Shown here in pieces: positions 44,793 through 53,448 of a stretch of DNA of 64,000 nt (within the stretch, counting starts at the first letter, position 1; the number at the start of each line of letters is the position of its first letter). The stretch covers positions 49,732 to 113,731 of the forward strand of contig NZ_JAGGQU010000009.1 in the NCBI RefSeq assembly GCF_018613155.1, written 5' to 3'. The DNA comes from Bacillus sp. ISL-55. GTDB lineage: Bacteria; Bacillota; Bacilli; Bacillales; Cytobacillaceae. Under the pieces are notes generated by a model, which saw only the letters and a list, made by a program, of their open reading frames with translations, was not told the DNA's origin and did no database searches. The translations under genes and the position numbers were made by a program.

Positions 44793-44906
44793 GTGTGATT
44801 TCCTCCTGGTGTATTAAATCTATATCGTTAAATTGCTCAGTTATAAGTAATTTATTCAGTATAAATTCGTCTTAAAATCAAATCCTAAACTCAGGAGGGA
44901 TGAGCA

Positions 44907-45049
44907 ATGAACAAAAATGATTCCAAAGATATGCGCAAAAATGCTCCAAAGGGCGATCAAGACAGTCAGCCTGCTCCATTAAGCGGATCGAAGAAAGTGA
45001 AAAACCGTAACCACTCTCGCCAAAAACATAATTCACACCACGATATGTA
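44907..45049 (+). pseudogene. sspP: sspP with an apparent single-base frameshift
   Basis: The ATG at 44907, after GGAGG, starts [15 protein letters not shown] and [12 protein letters not shown], an exact SspP-type beginning. After the A-run at 44999-45003 the SspP continuation [15 protein letters not shown] and its TAA (45047-45049) occur in the next frame. One more A would restore a 47-residue protein. The gene is either truly frameshifted or the A-run length is a sequencing error; the intact second half favours the latter or a very recent event. SspP is a minor spore-core SASP, made with SspO. Confidence 0.85.
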
Positions 45050-45072
45050 AATATGCTCATTGCGCACCGCAA

Positions 45073-45111
45073 AAAAGTAAGGGCAGCCAGAAAAAGGCTG
45101 CCCTTACTTTT
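45073..45111. terminator. Bidirectional terminator between sspP and selA
   Basis: AAAAGTAAGGGCAGCC (45073-45088) and GGCTGCCCTTACTTTT (45096-45111) are exact complements with a 7-nt loop. It lies between convergent genes. Confidence 0.88.
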
Positions 45112-46516
45112 AAATTTGTTTTAAAGCATTTAAAAGAGATATTTCTTCTTCTTCTGTAACGGTCCGAAGATCAACATTAACTTCTTCCTTTTGAATCCGA
45201 ACCACGATTGCCGGAGAATGTTCCGTTCGAAGCTTTCTGGCAATATGTTCAGCGCTAACATCCGGATGACTTATTGAGACAAGATAGGTTGGAAGCTGAA
45301 CATCGGGCATCGTCCCTCCGCCAACCTGGCTAGTTCCTTCTGTCACAACCGCTTTTAGTCCACCTTCACAGGAATTAATGTTCTCCGCAAAACGCTCAGT
45401 CCTGGCTCTCAGTTCATCAATAGGAACAAGCAAGTCTCTTAGTGTAGGAATATGGAGTAACCCCTGCTCACCCTTTAAGTAATCCATCAAAGTTCCCTCT
45501 AACGCCGCGAGTGTCATTTTATCTACTCGAACGACTCTTGCCAGCTGGTGTTTTTTCAGCTTATCTATCAGTGCCTTCTTACCTGCGATGATCCCAGCCT
45601 GTGGACCGCCAAGGAGCTTGTCTCCGCTGAAAGAAACAATGTCTGCACCCATTTTCAGTACTTCTCCTACAACGGGTTCGTCACCGATTCCATGGCGTGT
45701 GAAATCATAAAGAACACCGCTGCCGAGATCTTCGTAAAAAATGACCTGCTCGTGCTTACTTGATAGTTTGGCCAATTCCTCTGTATCAACAGTTTTCGAG
45801 AATCCATATATTTTAAAATTGCTCGTATGGACCTTCAAAATCATCCCGGTGTCTTCAGAGATTGCATTCTCATAATCATATAAATGCGTCTTATTGGTTG
45901 TTCCAACTTCCACTAAATGAGCACCGCTTTCTTCCATAATGGAAGAAATCCTGAATGAACCCCCTATTTCAACAAGCTGCCCGCGCGAAACAATGACCTC
46001 CTTGTTTTTTGCAAGTGCACTCATGATTAAATAAACTGCTGCAGCATTATTATTAACGACCATCGCCGCTTCAGCCCCAGTGACTTTTTTAACTAGACTT
46101 TCGACATGGCTGTGCCGGGACCCGCGCTCGCCTTCTTTCAACCTATACTCGAGATTGGAGTAATACCTGGCAGTTTCTACTACATGCTTCACTGCATTCT
46201 CGCTCAATCTTGCCCTTCCAAGATTCGTATGCAGTATGGTCCCTGTAGCGTTAATAACCCTTTTGAGTGTATAGTCAAATCTCTCTGCTGCGGATGTATC
46301 AAATAATCTAAATAAATGGTCAACAAACAATTGGGTACCAGGCTCTGGCCCGCTCCATTCTTCGTTAACGATTTCTTTTCTTATATCATTTAACACGTCT
46401 TTAATTATTTCGGTAAAACGCTCAGCATCTGCATCATGCTTCTTGATCAGATCAAAAAATCTGGTATCTTTCTGTAGTTCATGTACAGCAGGAAGCTGCC
46501 TTAAAAACTGTTTCAA
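45110..46516 (-). CDS. selA: L-seryl-tRNA(Sec) selenium transferase
   Basis: SelA converts seryl-tRNA(Sec) to selenocysteyl-tRNA(Sec) using selenophosphate; it is a decameric PLP enzyme in the cytosol. The 468-residue protein carries the N-terminal QLPAVHELQ domain, VINATGTILHTNLGRA, and the PLP lysine in VSFSGDKLLGGPQAGII (Lys about 285), and ends with RKLRTEHSPAIVVRIQKEEV...DLRTV. The TTG at 46516 is preferred because GGGGGAG lies 6 nt before it; the frame goes on to an ATG at 46549 without a site. It is downstream of the SelW-like gene on the same strand. The usual partner selB is not adjacent. Confidence 0.95.
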   Translation of the reverse strand: MKQFLRQLPAVHELQKDTRFFDLIKKHDADAERFTEIIKDVLNDIRKEIVNEEWSGPEPGTQLFVDHLFRLFDTSAAERFDYTLKRVINATGTILHTNLGRARLSENAVKHVVETARYYSNLEYRLKEGERGSRHSHVESLVKKVTGAEAAMVVNNNAAAVYLIMSALAKNKEVIVSRGQLVEIGGSFRISSIMEESGAHLVEVGTTNKTHLYDYENAISEDTGMILKVHTSNFKIYGFSKTVDTEELAKLSSKHEQVIFYEDLGSGVLYDFTRHGIGDEPVVGEVLKMGADIVSFSGDKLLGGPQAGIIAGKKALIDKLKKHQLARVVRVDKMTLAALEGTLMDYLKGEQGLLHIPTLRDLLVPIDELRARTERFAENINSCEGGLKAVVTEGTSQVGGGTMPDVQLPTYLVSISHPDVSAEHIARKLRTEHSPAIVVRIQKEEVNVDLRTVTEEEEISLLNALKQI

Positions 46517-46653
46517 ACTCGATCTCCCCCACAATATTAATGCATTCACTAATTATATCATTATTGCCCAATTAAAAGTTTTTTCAAAACGGTGAACATG
46601 AAGGAGAGACGGAAAGCCAAAACCGCTAGCTATCCAAAAAAGAGAATAAAAAA

Positions 46654-46673
46654 GCCCGGCTAATTGCCAGGGC
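46654..46673 (-). terminator. Terminator of the SelW-like gene
   Basis: On the minus strand GCCCTGGC and GCCGGGC pair around AATTA, followed by TTTTTTATTC. It lies directly after the stop codon and separates the gene from selA. Confidence 0.78.
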
Positions 46674-46674
46674 A

Positions 46675-46917
46675 TTAATTCATCGCTTCCATATGTTTGA
46701 TCATGTCGTCTGTATCAGGAAAAACACCTGTATCCAGTTTCGAATATATTGTCTGGCCATTTATTGTTACTTCAAAAGCTCCTTTGGAAGCTGGAATCAG
46801 CTCCATCTTCTCAATCTGGCTTCGAAAATGCGTGAATAATTCTTCCGCGAAACTCGCGGCTTTTGGTGCATAATTTCACTGCATGCAAAATTGGATGGTT
46901 ACTAGAAAATTCTTCAT
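46675..46917 (-). CDS. SelW-like (Rdx family) selenoprotein with in-frame UGA at residue 14
   Basis: Reading through a single TGA (46876-46878) gives an 80-residue thioredoxin-like Rdx protein: VTIQFCMQ, Sec at residue 14, then NYAPKAASFAEELF, a later IPASKGAFEVTINGQTIYSKLDTGVFPD and a C-terminal MIKHMEAMN. C11-x-x-U14 is the redox motif of SelW/SelT-type proteins. A perfect 6-bp stem (CCGCGA with TCGCGG, loop GTT) starts 16 nt after the UGA, as expected for a bacterial SECIS. It lies between selA and a divergent selD, which fits a selenoprotein locus. Non-Sec bacteria usually have Cys at this site. Confidence 0.9.
46845..46859 (-). promoter_or_regulatory. Candidate bacterial SECIS element of the SelW-like gene
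   Basis: CCGCGA-GTT-TCGCGG on the minus strand is a perfect hairpin 16 nt beyond the UGA, with a G at the start of the apical loop. The location, small size and G in the loop match known bacterial SECIS requirements for SelB. Confidence 0.65.
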
Positions 46918-47055
46918 TGCAAAATCCCCCTGTTGTACTTTTTTATATGTTTTTACTGTCATTTTAGTGTAAAGCCATTGTCAGTGCAAATAATAATAGC
47001 TTAAGGATGATTTTAAAAACAAGAAAGAGTATACTTTTTTGTGGAGGTGATCAGG

Positions 47056-48108
47056 TTGAGTGAACACGAGAAAATCCGTTTAACATCACTGTCAACAAAG
47101 GCTGGCTGAGGATGCAAAATCAGTCCCGAGGACTTGACGCAAGTTTTGCGTCTATTACCAGCACAGGAAAATGTTCCTGAATTGCTAGTCGGACATGAGA
47201 CTTCCGATGATGCAGGTGTATATAAACTTACCGACGATATCGCCCTGATCCAAACAATTGATTACTTCACCCCTGTAGTGGACGACCCATATATGTTTGG
47301 ACAGATTGCAGCGGCGAATGCCCTGAGCGATGTATATGCAATGGGCGGCGAACCTAAAACAGTCCTTAATATGGTGGGATATCCGATCAAAAAGCTTGGT
47401 CCAGATATGCTTGCAGAAATATTGAGAGGTGCCAGTGACAAAGTGAAGGAAGCTGGCGCAGTGACGATTGGCGGTCATTCAATTGATGATCAGGAACCTA
47501 AATTCGGCTTATCCGTGACGGGTCTAGCCCACCCTGGTGCTATTTGGAAAAATATCGGCGCAGAGCCAGGTGATTTACTTGTTCTTTCAAAACCTATCGG
47601 AGTCGGTATCATGACAACAGGAATCAAGCGCAACGCAGTAACTGCACAACAAGAGCAAGAGGTAACGGAAACAATGGCCTTGCTGAACAAATCGGCAGCA
47701 GATGCTCTAAAGGCGTTCACCCCACATGCTGTAACGGATGTAACAGGGTTCGGACTGCTTGGACATGGGAGTGAAATCGCTCGTGGCAGCAATGTCAGTT
47801 TTGAAATTTCATTAGCTGACGTACCAGTTTTAGAAGGTACATATGAATTGGCTGCAAAAGGAATTGTGCCTGGAGGATCAAAATCCAACCATAAATGGCT
47901 GGATAACGATGTAGAGTATAAGGACATTTCTACTGAAGAGCAGTTAATACTCTGTGATGCGATTACTTCCGGAGGACTCCTTGTTTCGCTTCATGAAAGC
48001 GAAGCCGGGCAATATGTGGAAGCCTTGAAGAACCAGGGGCTTGTTCATGCGGCTATTGTTGGGAAGGTCACAGAAAAGAAAGATAAACTTATCTATGTAA
48101 AAAGGTGA
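47056..48108 (+). CDS. selD: Selenide, water dikinase with in-frame UGA at residue 18
   Basis: SelD makes selenophosphate from selenide and ATP. Read through TGA 47107-47109, the frame from TTG 47056 gives 350 residues, the normal SelD length. The N-terminal active-site segment reads KAG-U-GCKISPEDLTQVL, with Sec where many SelD have Cys. Later parts include TSDDAGVYKL, DALSD-type ANALSDVYAMGG, GGHSIDDQEPKFGLSV and DVTGFGLLGHGSEIA. The start has a complete GGAGGTGATC ribosome site with 8 nt from GGAGG to TTG. Conventional calling would start at 47134 and lose the catalytic N-terminus. It is divergent from the SelW-like gene and ends at a shared terminator. Confidence 0.95.
47114..47149 (+). 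promoter_or_regulatory. Candidate bacterial SECIS element of selD
   Basis: Nested stems follow the UGA: outer GCAAAA (47114-47119) with TTTTGC (47144-47149) and inner AGTCC-CGA-GGACT (47122-47134). The apical hairpin starts 12 nt after the UGA and has a G in its loop. Confidence 0.55.
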
Positions 48109-48130
48109 AATCAATGAGATTTCACCTTTT
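48099..48130. terminator. Bidirectional terminator between selD and threonine dehydrogenase gene
   Basis: AAAAAGGTGAAATC and GATTTCACCTTTT pair around a 5-nt loop, with T- and A-rich ends. It overlaps the selD stop codon and lies 9 bp from the convergent gene's end. Confidence 0.85.
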
Positions 48131-48138
48131 CCTTTTAT

Positions 48139-49083
48139 CTATAGCTTTGCTTTTAATTTTTCCAGCATGTCAGCAGTCATACTTGAGAGATCATACTTCG
48201 CCTTGAAGCCCCACTCTTCAGCCGCAGCTGATGCATCGATAGAGTTCGGCCAGCTGTCTGCGATTGCTTGACGTACAGGGTCGACATTATAGGATATTTC
48301 AAACCCAGGAATATGCTTCTTGATTTCCGTTGTCAGTTCCTCAGGGTCAAAGGTCATTGCTGTAACGTTGAAAGCATTTCTGTGAATCAACTTGGAAGGG
48401 TCAGCTTCCATCAAGTCAATGATCGCCCCAAGCGCATCTGGCATATACATCATGTCCATGTAAGTATCTTTATCAATATATGAACTGTATTTTCCATTCT
48501 TGATTGCTTCATAGTAGATTTCTACAGCATAATCCGTTGTACCGCCGCCTGGAGGGGTCACATAAGAAATCAAACCTGGGAATCTTACTCCCCTTGTGTC
48601 TACCCCGAAACGGTGGAAATAGTAATCAGCAAGCAGCTCACCGGCCACTTTGTTTACACCATACATTGTTGTTGGACGCTGGATGGTGTCCTGAGGGGTA
48701 TTGTCCTTAGGGGTATTAGGCCCGAATGCACCTATTGAGCTTGGTGTGAAAAATTGCAAATTTAATTCTCTCGCAGTTTCTAGAGCGTTCATCAGGCCGC
48801 CCATGTTAAGGTTCCAGGCAAATACCGGCTTGGTTTCAGCCGTTGCAGACAGCAATGCAGCCATATGCATGATAGTGTCGACATTATATTCTTTTGCCAA
48901 TTCAACCATTTTGTTTGCGTCCATGACATCAAGGATCTCAAAAGGACCGTTAGAAGCAGCTTCAGAATCAGTTTTCCTGATGTCCGTCGCAATTACATTA
49001 TCCTGACCATAGATGTCGCGTAGTTTAACTGTTAATTCAGAACCAATCTGGCCAAGCGCGCCAGTGATTAAGATTTTCTTCAT
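48139..49083 (-). CDS. L-threonine 3-dehydrogenase, SDR type
   Basis: This 314-residue extended short-chain dehydrogenase has the NAD motif [11 protein letters not shown] at the start, DIRKTD as the NAD-binding acidic loop end, and active-site YGVNK near residue 137. Bacterial SDR-type enzymes of this kind oxidise L-threonine to 2-amino-3-ketobutyrate. The gene directly follows kbl, whose product cleaves that compound, so the pair forms the threonine-to-glycine pathway. This type is distinct from the zinc-dependent Tdh found in E. coli and B. subtilis. Confidence 0.87.
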   Translation of the reverse strand: MKKILITGALGQIGSELTVKLRDIYGQDNVIATDIRKTDSEAASNGPFEILDVMDANKMVELAKEYNVDTIMHMAALLSATAETKPVFAWNLNMGGLMNALETARELNLQFFTPSSIGAFGPNTPKDNTPQDTIQRPTTMYGVNKVAGELLADYYFHRFGVDTRGVRFPGLISYVTPPGGGTTDYAVEIYYEAIKNGKYSSYIDKDTYMDMMYMPDALGAIIDLMEADPSKLIHRNAFNVTAMTFDPEELTTEIKKHIPGFEISYNVDPVRQAIADSWPNSIDASAAAEEWGFKAKYDLSSMTADMLEKLKAKL

Positions 49084-49118
49084 TATATGTATTCCTCCCG
49101 GTTACTCTGAAAAAGGAA

Positions 49119-49141
49119 GCCGGTTTGACGTTCAAACCGGC
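49119..49141 (-). terminator. Hairpin between kbl and the dehydrogenase gene
   Basis: GCCGGTTTGA (49119-49128) and TCAAACCGGC (49132-49141) form a strong stem with a 3-nt loop in the short gap. Both genes probably share a transcript, so it may limit read-through or stabilise one part of the mRNA. Confidence 0.55.
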
Positions 49142-49149
49142 ATATCCAA

Positions 49150-50373
49150 TTAAATAATCTCTAATTCCTTGCCTACTTTTTCATAAATAGAAATGGCATT
49201 GTCCAGCATTTCCTTTGTATGTGCTGCCGAAGGCATGTTCCTTACACGGCCAGTTCCACGTGGTACTGTAGGGAATACGATTGATTTAGCGTATACTCCC
49301 TCTTCGTAAAGCCTTTTGCTGAACTGCTGCGTCTTGACTTCATCGCCAATGATACATGGAGTGATTGGCGTCTCAGAATGGCCAATGTCGAAGCCGAGTT
49401 TTTGCAGACCTTCTTTCAGATAATTTGCATTTTCCCATAAACGCTCGTTTAATTCTGTGCTTTCCATCAAAATTTCGATTGCTTTCTTGCTGGCAGCAAC
49501 GTCGGCCGGAGTCAGTGAAGTTGAAAAAAGGAACGGACGGCTTCTAACCTTCAGCCAGTCGATCAAGTTTTGTTTACCAGCAACATACCCTCCGACTACA
49601 CCAATAGCCTTTGATAGAGTACCAATTTGGAAATCGACTTTATCTGAAAGGCCGAAATGTTTAACCGTTCCGGCACCTTCACCAAGCACACCAGAACCGT
49701 GGGCATCATCGACGTATGTAATAAGGTCGAATTCCTCGGCGATCTCTACAATTTCCGGAAGCTTTGCGATGTCTCCGTCCATTGAGAATACTCCGTCAGT
49801 GATGACCATGATTTTATTGTATTGGCCAGAGTCCTTCGCTTCTTTAGCTTTTGCCCGAAGGTCTTCCATGTCTGAGTGGTTGAAGCGGATGATCTTTGCC
49901 CTGGATAAACGGCAGCCATCAATGATTGAGGCATGGTTCAATTCATCAGAAAGGATTGCATCGTTTTTATCCATTACAGCTGAAATGGCAGCCATATTGC
50001 ACATGAATCCGGACTGGTATGCAATCGCAGCTTCTGTCTTCTTGAATTTCGCCAATACTTCCTCTAGTTCAATATGCAGCTGGAGCGTTCCGTTGATTGT
50101 ACGTACTGCACCTGCTCCCACTCCAAATTTTTCAATGGCTTCATCTGCAGTCTTTTTCAGTCTTTCATCCGTAGCGAGTCCAAGGTAATTATTTGAGGAG
50201 AGGTTAATCATCACTTTCCCATTAATGGTTATGACTGGTCCATTTGGGCTCTCAAGCGGGTCGATTACATTATATAAACCCTTCCCTTTTAAATCCTCCA
50301 GGTTTTCATTTAAAAACTGATCCAATGTTTTACTAGACATCGTAAATCCCCTTTCTGCCATCACATTTGGCAT
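49150..50373 (-). CDS. kbl: Glycine C-acetyltransferase (2-amino-3-ketobutyrate CoA ligase)
   Basis: This PLP enzyme of the alpha-oxoamine synthase family cleaves 2-amino-3-ketobutyrate with CoA to glycine and acetyl-CoA. The 407-residue frame contains [41 protein letters not shown] and the PLP lysine in [15 protein letters not shown]. The ATG at 50340 ([19 protein letters not shown]) follows AAAGGGG by 7 nt and is likely the actual start, giving 396 residues; the listed frame runs to 50373. It leads the threonine pathway pair with the SDR dehydrogenase. A cre-like site lies about 130 bp upstream. Confidence 0.92.
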   Translation of the reverse strand: MPNVMAERGFTMSSKTLDQFLNENLEDLKGKGLYNVIDPLESPNGPVITINGKVMINLSSNNYLGLATDERLKKTADEAIEKFGVGAGAVRTINGTLQLHIELEEVLAKFKKTEAAIAYQSGFMCNMAAISAVMDKNDAILSDELNHASIIDGCRLSRAKIIRFNHSDMEDLRAKAKEAKDSGQYNKIMVITDGVFSMDGDIAKLPEIVEIAEEFDLITYVDDAHGSGVLGEGAGTVKHFGLSDKVDFQIGTLSKAIGVVGGYVAGKQNLIDWLKVRSRPFLFSTSLTPADVAASKKAIEILMESTELNERLWENANYLKEGLQKLGFDIGHSETPITPCIIGDEVKTQQFSKRLYEEGVYAKSIVFPTVPRGTGRVRNMPSAAHTKEMLDNAISIYEKVGKELEII

Positions 50374-50814
50374 GTCATTATAATGGATACATCTGTCTTT
50401 TTGGAGAGGACAATATTTTTATCTCTTTTTCCATGTTTAATGTGTGTTCACAAAATATACTTTATCATATTTATTTTGTTTGTACATCTATGAAGGACAG
50501 AAAACGCTTTCTTTTTTATCTGATTAGTTTTCCCTATTTTTTGTCACAATGCATGATTTTTTAAGAAATGCTGCTTTCGCTTTGATGGTAACATTCATTT
50601 ATAACCCTATCACATGCTTTTAAATGAAGGTTCTTCCGTAACATTGATGAATGAGCTCGAAAAATAGGTTTGAAAGTTTTTATTAGGGTATAGAAAAGGG
50701 AGCCAGTCTGCAGGCAAGCAGTTTGGCGGGGGCAGTGAAATTTGAGGTTTTACATAATAATCACTTCCTCCTTATTTCATATAGAAATAGATACTGAATA
50801 TGGAGGCTACTTAT
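50374..50814. promoter_or_regulatory. Divergent region between kbl and arcA
   Basis: This 440-bp gap contains promoters for both genes, the cre-like site and, at the right end, GGAGG 8 nt before the arcA ATG. Arginine deiminase genes are often under Fnr/ArgR-type control, but no convincing box was found. No other gene was seen. Confidence 0.45.
50499..50512. promoter_or_regulatory. Candidate cre site between kbl and arcA
   Basis: AGAAAACGCTTTCT matches the CcpA consensus TGWAARCGYTWNCW except at the first base. It lies in the divergent promoter region, so it could affect kbl, arcA or both. Confidence 0.45.
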
Positions 50815-52047
50815 ATGAAACATCCTTTGAACGTAACATCTGAAATTGGTGAGTTAAAATCCGTCGTCTTGCACCGGCCAGGAAAGGAAGTAGAAAACCT
50901 AACTCCTAAGTACCTAGAGAGACTTCTTTTTGACGATATCCCTTATTTACCCGCAGTACAGAGAGAACATGATTATTTCGCAGATGTACTAAGAAACCGC
51001 GGAGTCGAAGTTCTCTACTTGGAAAAATTAATGGAAGAAGCATTAAAAACTGATGAGTTACATCAACAGTTCATAGATCAGGTATTGAATGAAAGCAAGA
51101 GCAATTTGAATGGCTCGAGACAAACAGTGGAAGAGTATCTTCATTCTTTTTCAACTGATGAAATGATCCGAAAAGTCATGTCAGGGGTTCTTAAATCAGA
51201 AATCGAGCCAGAGAAAAAAGTCCACTTACATGAGCTGCTCGATGATTACTATCCTTTCTTTCTCGATCCAATGCCAAATCTTTATTTTACAAGGGATCCC
51301 GCAGCCGTAATTGGAAATGGTGTCTCTCTAAACAAGATGTGTGAAGGTGCAAGAAAAAGAGAATCATTGTTCATGGACTTTATCATTAAACACCATCCTA
51401 GATTCTCCGAGCATGATATTCCACATTGGTATGACCGTGATGAATATTATCCATTAGAGGGTGGAGACGAGTTGGTACTCAGTCGTGAGGTGATTGCGAT
51501 TGGGGTTAGTGCAAGGACGTCTGCACAGGCGATTGAAAAATTGGCGAAACGGATTTTTGCAAGGAACGGTACCATTAAAAAAGTAGTTGCAGTTGAAATT
51601 CCTAAATTAAGAGCTTATATGCATCTTGATACTGTATTTACAATGGTTGATCATGAGAAGTTCACAATCCATCATGGAATTGAAGGCCCTAATGGAAATA
51701 TGAAAATCTATATTCTCGAAAAAGGCATGGATCCTGACTCTCTTAATATTTCTGAACGCTCAAACCTGACACAAACACTAAAGGAAGTCCTTGGTCTTCA
51801 AGAACTCGTACTGATTCCTTGTGGAGGCGGACATGAAATCGCCGCGGCCCGGGAGCAGTGGAACGACGGCTCCAATACACTTGCGATTGCACCAGGTGTG
51901 GTCGTTACCTATGACCGTAACTATGTTTCGAATGACTTGTTGCGTAAAAATGGAGTCGAAGTCATTGAGATTCCAAGTTCGGAGCTATCACGAGGACGAG
52001 GCGGCCCGCGTTGTATGAGCATGCCGATTTATCGGAAAGATCTTTGA
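50815..52047 (+). CDS. arcA: Arginine deiminase
   Basis: ArcA converts arginine to citrulline and ammonia, giving ATP together with later steps of the pathway and raising pH. The 410-residue protein has [29 protein letters not shown], the catalytic [10 protein letters not shown] region and the nucleophile Cys in [16 protein letters not shown] at the end. The ATG at 50815 is preferred to the one 15 bp before because GGAGG lies 8 nt upstream of it. The rest of the arc pathway (arcB, arcC, arcD) is not adjacent, so it must be elsewhere or absent. Confidence 0.95.
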   Translation: MKHPLNVTSEIGELKSVVLHRPGKEVENLTPKYLERLLFDDIPYLPAVQREHDYFADVLRNRGVEVLYLEKLMEEALKTDELHQQFIDQVLNESKSNLNGSRQTVEEYLHSFSTDEMIRKVMSGVLKSEIEPEKKVHLHELLDDYYPFFLDPMPNLYFTRDPAAVIGNGVSLNKMCEGARKRESLFMDFIIKHHPRFSEHDIPHWYDRDEYYPLEGGDELVLSREVIAIGVSARTSAQAIEKLAKRIFARNGTIKKVVAVEIPKLRAYMHLDTVFTMVDHEKFTIHHGIEGPNGNMKIYILEKGMDPDSLNISERSNLTQTLKEVLGLQELVLIPCGGGHEIAAAREQWNDGSNTLAIAPGVVVTYDRNYVSNDLLRKNGVEVIEIPSSELSRGRGGPRCMSMPIYRKDL

Positions 52048-52053
52048 TTAAAA

Positions 52054-52078
52054 AAAGCAGTCCCCTTGGGACTGCTTT
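52054..52078. terminator. Bidirectional terminator between arcA and the AbrB-like gene
   Basis: AAAGCAGTCCC and GGGACTGCTTT form an 11-bp stem with a 3-nt loop. It lies between convergent genes. Confidence 0.85.
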
Positions 52079-52089
52079 AAATGTTTGTT

Positions 52090-52371
52090 CTAGCTGGTTG
52101 CAAGGTAGCTTTGCAGCTCTTTGATCAATTGTTCTGCTCCCTCTTTGCTTAAAACGATTTTACCTTCTGCGAGCGTCATGTTGTCATTGCTGATCGTTCC
52201 CGTAATGAGACAAGTCAGATCTGGCTGGTATTTCTTCAGGATAATCATATCCTCATCAACAAAAATTTCAAGCGGATCACTTTCCCCGATACTCAGTTTT
52301 TTCCTAAGCTCCATAGGAATGACCACTCTGCCAAGCTGATCTGTTTTCCTCACAATTCCTGTAGCCTTCAT
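52090..52371 (-). CDS. AbrB/Abh-type transition-state regulator
   Basis: This 93-residue DNA-binding protein has the swapped-hairpin AbrB domain (MKATGIVRKTDQLGRVVIPMELRKKL...GESDPLEIFVDEDMIILKKYQP) and the C-terminal multimerisation part LSKEGAEQLIKELQ. AbrB represses post-exponential genes in B. subtilis and its paralogue Abh fine-tunes some of them. From sequence alone it could be AbrB or Abh: the IGESDPLEIFVDED wording is near both. It stands alone, convergent with arcA. GAAGGGAAGG precedes the ATG. Confidence 0.87.
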   Translation of the reverse strand: MKATGIVRKTDQLGRVVIPMELRKKLSIGESDPLEIFVDEDMIILKKYQPDLTCLITGTISNDNMTLAEGKIVLSKEGAEQLIKELQSYLATS

Positions 52372-52579
52372 ATAGCATCCTTCCCTTCAAAAAAATTATG
52401 GGATGTGGATGTCAATTCTTTGAATAAATTCTAGCCCAATACAATTATAGCAAAACGAGGCATAAGTTTACATTATTAATGTGTCGGTTTAAGCAATCAG
52501 TGTTTGACCGTTCCTATGATTTATCTAAGTATCAAAGTACCTGTAATAATCGAATTAAAGCCTATTCCAACCACAAAAA

Positions 52580-52607
52580 GGCTAAACTCTAATATTAGAA
52601 TTTAGCC
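52580..52607 (-). terminator. Terminator of the YqcI/YcgG gene
   Basis: GGCTAAACTCTAAT and ATTAGAATTTAGCC are complementary with one mismatch; on the minus strand TTTTTGTGG follows. It lies just past the gene's stop codon. Confidence 0.72.
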
Positions 52608-52615
52608 CCCTGGTG

Positions 52616-53344
52616 TTATTTATGGTGAAAAGGACATTTGCCTTCTATTGGTTTGCTGTCGTCTCCGATAAAATACATTTTCCATTCTCGATGATCCGGG
52701 TCGCCATAATGGCTTACATTAGGGTGCTTTGGCAGGTTGTCCCATTTCTCAACACGCTCCCTTACCTTTTCCCGTGACATAATTCCGCCCTTTGAAGTTC
52801 CTTCAAGTCCCTCAAAAATTCGACGCGGCTGAAAACCAAGAACAAGACTATTGCCCAGGTCCCTCGTTTTTCGCTGCTTATAGGCGGGTGCATTTCCGAA
52901 AGCAAAAAATGGTTCACCTGCAAATGAAAATGCCCATAAATGATGGTCAGGATCTTTCGGATAATCTGCCGGCCAAGGCTGCGTATCTTTTTCATGTAAG
53001 AACTGAAGTACATTCCAAAAGTATTCACGATAATATTCAATTGTCTTTTCTTCGATTTCAGGCTCGACGAATACAAACAGCCCATGTCTAATTAGAGGCT
53101 TGGAATCATCAAACAACGCAATGAATTCTTCAATAGCGCCGGGCAATTGATCCCAATTGTCACGGCTTATATAAGAATAGCGGAGTTCTCCTTTTTTCTC
53201 GGCAGACATTCCAAAATAGCAAGGAAACTCCCGATTTGTGACAACATCCCGGAAACTTTCATATTCTTTTATTACCCATTCAGGCACAAGGTCTGCATTG
53301 ACCATATCTTCCTTTGTAAACAAATAACTATTGGTAACTGCCAT
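52616..53344 (-). CDS. YqcI/YcgG family protein
   Basis: This 242-residue soluble protein belongs to the YqcI/YcgG family. Typical parts are PCYFGMSAEKKGELRYSYI, HEKDTQPWPADYPKDPDHHLWAFSFAGEPFFAFGNAPAY and a KCPFHH C-terminus, where a Cys-Pro motif fits heme binding. One member of the wider family, GntA, is described as a heme-dependent N-hydroxylase in guanitoxin synthesis. Here no companion genes of such a pathway are present, so the substrate is unknown. It is a single gene with its own terminator and no close partner. Confidence 0.8.
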   Translation of the reverse strand: MAVTNSYLFTKEDMVNADLVPEWVIKEYESFRDVVTNREFPCYFGMSAEKKGELRYSYISRDNWDQLPGAIEEFIALFDDSKPLIRHGLFVFVEPEIEEKTIEYYREYFWNVLQFLHEKDTQPWPADYPKDPDHHLWAFSFAGEPFFAFGNAPAYKQRKTRDLGNSLVLGFQPRRIFEGLEGTSKGGIMSREKVRERVEKWDNLPKHPNVSHYGDPDHREWKMYFIGDDSKPIEGKCPFHHK

Positions 53345-53411
53345 GTTTTACACCTCAACTTAGTTAGTCAGTTACCATTTACCCTGTCTCTATAGTCCTA
53401 AACTTTAAAAT

Positions 53412-53441
53412 GTAAAAGCACGCATTATCGCGTGCTTTTAC
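53412..53441 (-). terminator. Terminator of the LVIVD protein gene
   Basis: GTAAAAGCACGC (53412-53423) and GCGTGCTTTTAC (53430-53441) are exact complements. The gene ends 8 bp to the right, and a T-rich stretch follows on the minus strand. Confidence 0.82.
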
Positions 53442-53448
53442 TTTGTCT

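Noticed and set aside
46518..47055. tRNA-Sec gene (selC) near the sel genes
   Set aside because: No long acceptor stem with a UCA anticodon loop and long variable arm could be recognised here or in other gaps by eye.
50400..50560. Fnr or ArgR box upstream of arcA
   Set aside because: TGTGTGTTCACA and TTGTCACAATGC only partly match and have wrong symmetry or spacing; not enough for a call.
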